Shown: one piece after another, positions 60,001-64,000 of the stretch | How positions within the stretch are numbered: the stretch's first letter is position 1 | Layout of the letters: each line of letters begins with the position of its first letter | Assembly (NCBI RefSeq): GCF_964355755.1 | Contig: NC_092678.1 | Location: forward strand, 8,344,922-8,408,921 | DNA from: Antedon mediterranea | Lineage: Eukaryota; Echinodermata; Crinoidea; Comatulida; Antedonidae | Direction of reading: 5' to 3' | DNA length: 64,000 nucleotides | Notes under the pieces: model-generated | Seen by the model: only the letters and a program-made list of their open reading frames with translations | The model's database searches: none | Told to the model about the DNA's origin: nothing | Translations under genes and position numbers: made by a program

Positions 60001-61145
60001 TGATTTGAGCGTATCAGCTGACAGTTTTTCGACATTTCACTTATTGTTATAAAAGATATATTTATTGTATAAAACCTATATAAGTCACTACAAAACTCTT
60101 CAGGAAACAGACGGTATGACCACGAACGATCAGTCAATTTTGTTAATGCTATGATTTTTTACGGCTGATCTTGATGGGCGGAAAAGAATACACTTTACAG
60201 GGTTAGGTTTGAAACATAACCCTGTTAGTGTAATTTCCGTTTTTATTTATGGATCCGATCGTCCGTTTTCCAGATCGTTTGATAACCTCTAGGCTACCAT
60301 TATGCCTTTAGACAATGCTGATCAGGCATAGCCCAAGTACACGTAGTACTGACCTACATGGTGGTTCATGTATCTATCGATAAATCAATTTACACCTATG
60401 ATCATACACGGGTCAAGTGTGTTTGTGACGAATACAATAAACATCACTCAGTAGCCCTGCGGGTAGTAGTATTACTATTAAGAAAGATTGTTATCAAGGA
60501 GTAAACTAATTATTTGTATACAATACAACGTATATTTTTATTTATATGACAGAAAAAAACAAGTGAATTGATTTGATTTGAATAGGCCTACCCCATAGTA
60601 AGGAAACCAGTTCGTTTCCGCATTAAAACTGTCAAACAAAATACTGACTGTAAATAATTACATTGAAACCATTTGATTTATGGTTGTGTTGAGATCATTA
60701 TTTTGAACAGTATAGAATGTACATCATGTCACGTCACGAAGACAATCCGTCTGATGCCAAAGATGCCAAGATCTAAGTTTACTAATTTTCATTAAAATGC
60801 CGTTATTTACCATCATTTTACGTAGGCCTATAATATACAACCACCACTCACGGTAGTTTTCTTGAGAATTAACAGATTCAATTCTACATACAATAGGCCT
60901 ACGTTCTGGTCTCACTTGACCTACGTTTCTCCCTCCCTCTAAAGCAACAATTATTAACAGCGTTGAACGGATTTAAATTACGCACTGTATATTCTAAATC
61001 ACACCACTCACTCACATCTCAGTTCTAAATCACACCACTCACTCACATCTCAGTTCTAAATCACACCACTCACTCACATCTCAATAAGAATGGTAAACCT
61101 TACCTCAACCATTTCTTGGTCTTGTACAATACCTCCATTATCCAT
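35819..61145 (-). CDS. SLC23 family sodium-dependent ascorbate / nucleobase transporter
   Basis: Thirteen minus-strand coding exons join in phase to 604 aa (exons listed separately, from 61145 down to 35819). Length matches SVCT1/SVCT2. Blocks in order: cytoplasmic N-terminus [14 protein letters not shown] and an acidic linker, [17 protein letters not shown] then [13 protein letters not shown] (residues 62 on; the QH pair of helix 1), [19 protein letters not shown], a loop, [71 protein letters not shown], and the NAT signature [10 protein letters not shown] at 393-402. Later come [35 protein letters not shown] and a cytoplasmic C-terminus. The family imports ascorbate (animals) or nucleobases in plasma membranes; sequence alone does not decide substrate. 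A uORF precedes the start, and a separate gene lies inside intron 1. Confidence 0.96.
36351..36446 (-). CDS. SLC23 exon 12
   Basis: Encodes [19 protein letters not shown] and [12 protein letters not shown]; last transmembrane helix region. Acceptor TATTTAG, donor GTACGA. Confidence 0.94.
36605..37262. repeat. 20-bp minisatellite in SLC23 intron 11-12
   Basis: About 33 copies of ACACCACATCGCTCTTGGAT with A/T and CTT/CCC/TCG variants. Lacks stops in most frames on both strands, giving artificial 20-residue repeats rich in Cys/Arg (minus) or His/Thr (plus). A 150-bp block near 36950-37060 recurs at 37130-37210. Confidence 0.97.
37418..37561 (-). CDS. SLC23 exon 11
   Basis: Encodes [20 protein letters not shown] and [19 protein letters not shown]. 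Acceptor TTGTTTAG, donor GTAAAT. Confidence 0.95.
37812..37935. repeat. ATT microsatellite and probable LINE 3' tail
   Basis: (ATT)n at 37812-37840 joins TTGCCAAAAACCAGTTACAAA and downstream sequence, resembling the 3' end of a LINE on the minus strand. Low certainty beyond the microsatellite. Confidence 0.35.
38135..38264 (-). CDS. SLC23 exon 10
   Basis: Encodes [20 protein letters not shown] and [16 protein letters not shown]. Acceptor GCTTAAAG, donor GTATGT. Confidence 0.95.
38467..38583. mobile_element. MITE of the GGTTCCCAC family, copy c
   Basis: ATGACCAATCACGACGCG through ATTGGGAACCAATTTT; internal TGATTGGTCAACTTAGG. Left end degraded. Confidence 0.5.
38993..39294. mobile_element. 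MITE of the GGTTCCCAC family, copy d (interrupted)
   Basis: Left end AAAGCTCGGTTCCCACTTG, right end CCTAGTGGGAACCAAGCTT with ACTTGCGTTGCG inside; about 150 bp of unrelated sequence lies between. Confidence 0.6.
39402..39655 (-). CDS. SLC23 exon 9 with NAT signature
   Basis: Residues 318-402: [72 protein letters not shown]. The Glu and Asn of [10 protein letters not shown] are the substrate-site signature of the nucleobase-ascorbate transporters. Acceptor CTTGTAG, donor GTAGGC. Confidence 0.97.
39990..40131 (-). CDS. SLC23 exon 8
   Basis: Encodes [37 protein letters not shown] and SAWFRFPYP. Acceptor TAATCAG, donor GTTTGA. Confidence 0.95.
40230..40385 (+). mobile_element. Probable LINE 3' tail
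   Basis: TTTGATTGTATTATG followed by AATAAATGAATTGAATTGAA, the pattern of a LINE tail ending in short repeats. A similar AATAAATGAAATGAAA tail is at 46588. Fragment only. Confidence 0.3.
40439..40562 (-). CDS. SLC23 exon 7
   Basis: Encodes [19 protein letters not shown] and [15 protein letters not shown]. Acceptor TCCTATAG, donor GTAAGT. Confidence 0.94.
41278..41459 (-). CDS. SLC23 exon 6
   Basis: Encodes [38 protein letters not shown] and [14 protein letters not shown]. Acceptor ATCCATAG, donor GTAAGT. Confidence 0.96.
43510..44042. mobile_element. Nested 0.53-kb element, CAGTTGAACCTCCC end
   Basis: Left end CAGTTGAACCTCCCGTAAG, right end complement CAGCGGCCACCTCCCTTAA; matching TAAATA at 43504-43509 and 44043-44048 suggests target duplication. 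Repeats of the GTAAG/CTTACGG and GGTGGCC words near the left end. Interrupts a repeat block of the 3.9-kb element. Confidence 0.6.
44756..44775 (+). other. G-quadruplex motif
   Basis: Four runs of four or five G separated by single bases (GGGGTGGGGGTGGGGAGGGG), in a G-rich tract that also has GGGGTGGGTGGGGG at 44580. Confidence 0.85.
45803..46214. mobile_element. MITE of the GGTTCCCAC family, copy e (clustered)
   Basis: AAAGCTTGGTTCCCACTTT at 45803, a second CTTGGTTCCCACTAGGACG at 46066, and several GCAACGCAAATGATTTGAC words between and after. At least two, possibly three, copies inserted next to or into each other. Confidence 0.65.
46348..46412 (-). CDS. SLC23 exon 5
   Basis: 65 bp encoding [20 protein letters not shown], an extracellular or cytoplasmic loop just before IQGAIMV. 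Acceptor AATTCAG, donor GTATGT. Confidence 0.92.
46413..46959. other. SLC23 intron 4, no clear feature
   Basis: AT-rich; LINE-tail-like AATAAATAAATGAAATG at 46588, otherwise nothing. Confidence 0.3.
46960..47057 (-). CDS. SLC23 exon 4
   Basis: Encodes [19 protein letters not shown], then [12 protein letters not shown]. Acceptor CTCCCTAG, donor GTAGGC. Confidence 0.95.
47240..47870 (-). mobile_element. tRNA-derived SINE (possible composite)
   Basis: Minus-strand A box TGGCCAAGCGGTAAAGGC (47868-47851) and B-box-like GGTTCGTGTGC (47842-47832). Downstream words (ACACCGGTGTA at 47779, CTTGAGGACGAATT at 47720) and GGTGTACACCCCTGG at 47437 suggest two related segments; a piece with ACCAGGGTAACCCCTACT also occurs at 38381. 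Confidence 0.45.
47871..49689. other. SLC23 intron 3, AT-rich part
   Basis: No coding signal. Contains one orphan unit of the downstream tandem array (AAACCTTGGTTTGCAAACTT at about 48508). Confidence 0.4.
49690..50570. repeat. Tandem array around AAACCTCGGTTTGCA
   Basis: About 14 copies of AAACCTCGGTTTGCA followed by AACTTGAGTATAAC or TTGAGTATAAC and spacer TATAGTCTACACACTA, with units of roughly 55-65 bp in alternating long and short forms. Confidence 0.93.
50643..50872. mobile_element. 230-bp MITE with about 45-bp inverted repeats
   Basis: GTTAGGGGGAGCGGAATGTT and GGCTGTCAACATAGCCAGAT at the left are mirrored at the right with two mismatches. Nearly the whole element is palindromic apart from a 140-bp centre. 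Confidence 0.88.
51589..51746 (-). CDS. SLC23 exon 3
   Basis: Encodes [20 protein letters not shown] and [19 protein letters not shown]. The His at the start completes the QH pair of helix 1. Acceptor TTTAATAG, donor GTAAGT. Confidence 0.96.
51944..52048. mobile_element. MITE of the GGTTCCCAC family, copy f
   Basis: Left TGTGGTTCCCACAAGG, right ATAGTGGGAACCAAGC; internal ACGCTACGCAGCGAGATGAC and GACTTGCGTTGTTGCGCC. Shortest two-ended copy (105 bp). Confidence 0.7.
52551..52691 (-). CDS. SLC23 exon 2
   Basis: Encodes the acidic N-terminal linker ([20 protein letters not shown]) and the conserved [18 protein letters not shown]. Phase 0 at both ends. Acceptor ATCAAAAG, donor GTAAGT. Confidence 0.95.
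52899..53043. mobile_element. MITE of the GGTTCCCAC family, copy g
   Basis: Best left end in the window, AAGCTTGGTTCCCACTAGGA followed by CGCAACGCAAG; right end TTCTAGTGGACACCACGC. Internal TTGACCAATGACAAGCGA and TCGCTTGTGATTGG are inverted. Confidence 0.75.
53044..54479. other. SLC23 intron 1, downstream part
   Basis: No coding signal. Holds the palindrome at 53542-53571 and, at 53912, an isolated CAGTTGAACCCGTATAAGG resembling the end of the element at 43510. Confidence 0.35.
53542..53571. repeat. AT-rich palindrome, 14-bp arms
   Basis: TATTTGATTAATAT-CA-ATATTAATCAAATA, a near-perfect cruciform-capable sequence. Confidence 0.9.
54480..54735 (+). mobile_element. tRNA-derived SINE
   Basis: B box GGTTCGAATCCC at 54548-54559 is perfect; the upstream A box is degraded. 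Downstream CTGCCACACCTGAAAAAAAT and GGGTTATCGTTAATGTGCAG CACC belong to the SINE body. In SLC23 intron 1. Confidence 0.6.
54736..56349. other. SLC23 intron 1, no clear feature
   Basis: AT-rich; a local inverted repeat TTAACTCTAAAATT / AAATTTAGAGTTAA at 56072-56101, nothing coding. Confidence 0.35.
56350..56740. repeat. Minisatellite around TATTCTCATGGTTA
   Basis: About 13 copies of TATTCTCATGGTTACA plus a variable T-rich spacer (ATTTCTTTA, GTTTTTATTATTA); period 26-27 bp, in places alternating to form a doublet of about 54 bp. Lies directly 3' of the nested gene. Confidence 0.93.
56822..56947 (-). pseudogene. Acidic tail fragment just past the nested gene
   Basis: Minus-strand open run encoding [20 protein letters not shown] followed by more Asp/Glu/Tyr and ending EYEM, stop TAG at 56824-56822. 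It is out of frame with the preceding gene and separated from its stop by under 10 bases. It looks like the original C-terminus of the nested gene, brought next to residue 476 by an internal deletion; alternatively low-complexity chance ORF. Confidence 0.4.
56952..57247 (-). CDS. Nested gene exon 7
   Basis: Encodes [63 protein letters not shown] and TGA 56954-56952. Acceptor TACTTGCAG. Confidence 0.82.
56952..59686 (-). CDS. Uncharacterised seven-exon gene nested in SLC23 intron 1
   Basis: Exons 59686-59381, 59061-58827, 58493-58334, 58173-58003, 57872-57804, 57688-57492 and 57247-56952 join in phase to 477 aa. No function is known to me. Visible: acidic start [34 protein letters not shown] near residue 90, a charged linker, [25 protein letters not shown], then WPPR at 397-400 and [19 protein letters not shown] at 449. 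This order matches the N-terminal half of a multicopy family seen in cnidarians and echinoderms, whose C-terminal half is decayed at 1-1000. The CxxC and CYRR/CYKNY segments may be metal sites (inference). Here the protein stops right after GLTVR, where relatives continue for several hundred residues, so this copy is probably C-terminally truncated. Same strand as its host. Confidence 0.8.
57492..57688 (-). CDS. Nested gene exon 6
   Basis: Encodes [20 protein letters not shown] and a Ser/Thr/Asp-rich linker to [11 protein letters not shown]. Acceptor TTAATTAG, donor GTACGG. Confidence 0.8.
57804..57872 (-). CDS. Nested gene exon 5
   Basis: 69 bp encoding [20 protein letters not shown]. Acceptor ATTTATAG, donor GTTAGT. 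Confidence 0.8.
58003..58173 (-). CDS. Nested gene exon 4
   Basis: Helical, charged stretch: [40 protein letters not shown]. Acceptor ATTTACAG, donor GTAGGC. Confidence 0.8.
58334..58493 (-). CDS. Nested gene exon 3
   Basis: Encodes [20 protein letters not shown] and [18 protein letters not shown], a conserved Cys block. Acceptor TATGACAG, donor GTGAGT. Confidence 0.82.
58827..59061 (-). CDS. Nested gene exon 2
   Basis: Basic/acidic linker ([29 protein letters not shown], a possible nuclear signal) then [20 protein letters not shown]. Acceptor ATGTTTAG, donor GTAATT. Confidence 0.82.
59381..59686 (-). CDS. Nested gene exon 1
   Basis: 102 codons from ATG 59686 to SRLKK; includes [20 protein letters not shown] and [18 protein letters not shown]. 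Donor GTAATA. Confidence 0.82.
59687..60991. other. Upstream of the nested gene, within SLC23 intron 1
   Basis: Presumed promoter of the nested gene. A CATGTGATACAAAATGGC segment and a small hairpin ACAGGGTTA...TAACCCTGT (60197-60227) are visible; no other feature. Confidence 0.35.
60992..61082. repeat. 31-bp triplicate
   Basis: Three perfect or near-perfect copies of TTCTAAATCACACCACTCAC plus TCACATCTCAG, starting 22 bp downstream of SLC23 exon 1's donor. Confidence 0.95.
61104..61145 (-). CDS. SLC23 exon 1 (start codon)
   Basis: [14 protein letters not shown] followed by donor GTAAGG. Phase 0 junction to exon 2 gives a natural acidic N-terminus. The in-frame ATG is the only one before an upstream uORF; a further upstream non-AUG or alternative exon cannot be excluded. 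Confidence 0.75.
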
Positions 61146-61180
61146 TATGCCGTTATTAAATTGTATACCAACTCTACCAT
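61145..61180 (-). promoter_or_regulatory. uORF overlapping the SLC23 start (TAATG)
   Basis: ATG at 61180 opens MVELVYNLITA and its TAA shares one base with the SLC23 ATG. Such an arrangement would make SLC23 translation depend on leaky scanning or reinitiation, if the mRNA starts upstream of 61180. Confidence 0.5.
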
Positions 61181-63846
61181 GTATTACAACGTGTTGTCTT
61201 TCACTAAATAAACTTTAATCGACTATCAATACTAAATCTGTCTAAACGAAAGACCCAAACCGCTTCTAGGGCGGTGCCATCATCTGATTGGCTAATCATG
61301 TTAAAGCTCCATGACGTTACAAAGATAATTCGGAGTCTTTACTATTTTATTATCAGGGGATAGTTAATAACTCTTTCCTTATTATATATACTCCATACTC
61401 TGGTATAAAGGAGGAGGAGAAATGTCAACTTGTACGCCTAGTCTCATAGGATTTTGTTGACATGGTGATCTCATCCTATTATCATTTGTTGCATTTGATT
61501 GTGATCTTGTAAAACGTTCTAAAAAAAACTATACATAGGCCTATTATATTAAGTGAAGTATGTGGAATTGAAATACTTAGGTATCATTACATAATCGCTG
61601 TAATTGTCATCATGGGTAAACTGCGTCCCTTACCATTCTGGAATACGGTGCTCTGTGTGGTATCCAATTTGGTTCCCTCCTCCCTCACAATGGCAACGCA
61701 TTTCCACAAGAGGTCTCTTTCCCCCGGTAAACACACTTGAAAGTAAAGGGATTATCTCTCCTTCAATCATCCCTCAATAATTTTCATCTTGAAATTGATT
61801 TTTCCATACTATTAATGTGTAGGCATATATATTTTATATTCATATCCCGTCACAAATCTCAATCCTCACTTTATGGAATGATATTTTCTAATTTATACAT
61901 TTGATTAAGTTCGCTTTTGACAATCCATTTACTTTTTGTATTGTTTAATATTTATATTTTGTTTTGCCAAAATTTGTAATACGTAAATAAAATCTCAATG
62001 GAACGTATTGACTTAAAATAAGGTCACGTTTAAGCTATCGTAATTACGTAATTGACTATCAGAAAAGTATATTATATTCAAATCGTCGTTTGGCGATGGG
62101 TCATTCTATTTACTTTTTCATTTTGAGGTTTAAATGGATTATTGAACTATCGCGTCTGATTGGTCAATTCTTTGCGTTGCGTATTACGTCCTTGCGTTTC
62201 GTTCTAGTGAAAACCACGCGAACGGCAGTGTCAATTTTACATCTGAATGATGGATAAATTAAAAGAATGTACTGTACGATAAACTCGACCATACATTAAA
62301 TATCTGCATCACACGTTCCATTGATTCAAATCTTAAAAAGAATCCCAGGGGGCTTGATATTGAGATGGGTTTCTTTTCTAGATTACTTTTGTAGACCAAA
62401 GAGAGGGGATTCTTTTCGAAAAAAAAACAACCCATGGACATCTTTTCGAGGTTTTATGGTAATACAGTACAATGTTTTTACTATTTGACAAATAGATGGC
62501 GCTATACCAGGAAAAGAGTGAAATGACAATTTGTAATGTCACGCTTCCCTGACTATTAACATCTTTTTGACACAGTATAGTCGGGAGAAAATGTTGTTGC
62601 ATCAGTCATTTAAATATAAAAGACATTGATTAGTCCCTTTATTTTTAAATATAGGGATTGTTCAGTCTATTATTGGTGAAGATAACAAAGATTGGGATCA
62701 AAGACTCAAAAGAGTAACCATAGTCACAATTGATAAATGACCTAAGTTCCCCTAGCATATATTGTTCTAATGACTTATGGTTACAAAATGACTGAATGCG
62801 CTCATGTTCTACTGAACATGCCTCTATACTAGTATATACTAGTCTATACTATACTAGTTTAAACTATATGAATAAGCCATCATTGCCATAACAATAGAAA
62901 AGGCATTGGGATGAATACGTGAAAGCCTGGTGCAAGACTTAGAACTTACACGAACATCCGCCATGAAGACGTATGATATTAAATAATGTAGGCCTAATAA
63001 TATAGTATTATAAATATGAAATAGAAATGTATACTGCAGAGTGTGTAGATATATTTATTTAGAAATAGGGCCTACAGTATATGTATTTTAATTGAAATTC
63101 CACTATTTTTATGTGTGACATATTGTAGCACCATATTTAAGCATCACTACCATATTTGGGTAAATCACACTTTTTTTAATAGTTTAGACAGAGCTTTCGA
63201 AAAAAAGTGATATCTAATGATATTAATTAACACGCTCTAATGCACTTTCATAATATTGAGAATTGTTTGCTGGCGACTTCTTTGTTTTGTTGTCGTTCGG
63301 AAATCAATGTGTTGTGCGCGCCGTATCGCAAAGCTGGAGCACTTCCCAGCCTAGCATTCGTCAATGATTTACGATGGATAAATTGAATAAAAGTAGGTGT
63401 GCTATTAAACAAATAATGAATGTTTTGTATTCGTTTGAATGGAGAGAATATTATTTCATTCGATGAAAAAAAAAGCTTCTCTATTTTTTCAACTCGGCTT
63501 CTCCTCGTTAGAAAAATAGGGTAGGAGGCCTAGTACGATTTTTTTTTTTCAATTTTTCCATCCAACTCATAAACATTCATTTTTGTAATAAATCAACAGA
63601 ATTGCTGGAACGAAATAGTGACTTTGTTTCAAATATAGTCACATAAACATCACCTAGGCGTATTCTAAAATTATTAATACTAATTAAACATTAGTTTTTT
63701 AAATATTACCAGTCGTAATTAGTATTGTTGCATTACAACAAAAATACAGTTGTCTCTGTCAAACAAACACAATGTAAGCTTAACACTCCATTTTAACCTA
63801 CTGAAAACGCAAATAAAAGTGCACGTAGATTATTTTTTTTAATTAC
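61181..63846. other. SLC23 upstream flank
   Basis: AT-rich with scattered TAGGCCTA words and one MITE end (62148-62220). No other feature recognised. Confidence 0.4.
62148..62220. mobile_element. MITE of the GGTTCCCAC family, copy h (right half)
   Basis: CGCGTCTGATTGGTCAATTC, TTTGCGTTGCG, ACGTCCTTGCG and right end TTCTAGTGAAAACCACGCG. Confidence 0.6.
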
Positions 63847-63915
63847 CTTAGATGATGCCGGTAAACGACCATATTGCGAGCGGCTTACTGCGGTTATCAT
63901 AATCATCGCTAACAT
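63847..63915 (-). CDS. Candidate exon, possibly an alternative SLC23 first exon
   Basis: ATG at 63915 opens 23 codons (MLAMIMITAVSRSQYGRL, PASSK) ending at donor GTAATT in phase 0, the phase needed by SLC23 exon 2. It could equally be an exon of a gene to the right, or chance. Confidence 0.2.
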
Positions 63916-64000
63916 AAAAAATATATATAATAAAAATAATATACCTCAAACAATATCCTCGTGATTATTAATCGTAATAATATAACAAACTTTTAAAATA

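Overview
This is a eukaryotic, AT-rich window with small exons, GT-AG introns and a very dense load of DNA transposons, tRNA-derived SINEs and minisatellites. Gene content (MFSD3-, MRPL2-, LSM8- and SLC23-like) and the abundant TAGGCCTA-type words, tRNA-SINEs and SVCT-like transporter fit a marine invertebrate, most likely a deuterostome such as an echinoderm; the phylum is inference and cannot be fixed from sequence alone.

Layout. 1-2169: intron or upstream flank of an MFSD3-like gene, holding a decayed copy (minus strand) of a multicopy metazoan gene family and a 15-bp minisatellite. 2170-3971 (+): the last three coding exons of an MFSD3-like membrane transporter; its 5' exons lie outside the window. 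4812-8082 (-): a complete four-exon gene for mitochondrial ribosomal protein L2 (370 aa), convergent with MFSD3. 9611-30436 (+): a complete LSM8 gene (96 aa, four coding exons), divergent from MRPL2. Its first intron is about 19.6 kb and is packed with mobile DNA: a 13.3-kb head-to-tail array of Helitron-like elements (10138-23446) with a TA-flanked MITE inside it, a 2.5-kb long-inverted-repeat element with an 8-bp target duplication and a second element nested inside it, a 17-bp minisatellite, and an intact 317-aa Merlin/IS1595-type transposase ORF. 30437-35818: intergenic repeats. 35819-61145 (-): a complete 13-exon SLC23 (ascorbate/nucleobase transporter) gene, 604 aa, whose introns hold a 20-bp minisatellite, a 3.9-kb inverted-repeat element rich in AGGTCA words, a 0.9-kb tandem array and several copies of one MITE family. 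Its 8.4-kb first intron contains a second, same-strand, seven-exon gene (56952-59686, 477 aa) of the same uncharacterised family that is decayed at the left edge of the window. 61146-64000: upstream flank with a short uORF and one candidate alternative first exon.

The four recognised host genes are unrelated housekeeping or transport functions (mitochondrial translation, U6 snRNP/RNA binding, two membrane carriers); there is no operon-like logic. All five reconstructed multi-exon gene models (three complete, one nested, one partial) have matching splice phases; this was checked by hand on the sequence. No CRISPR, rRNA or functional tRNA gene was seen.
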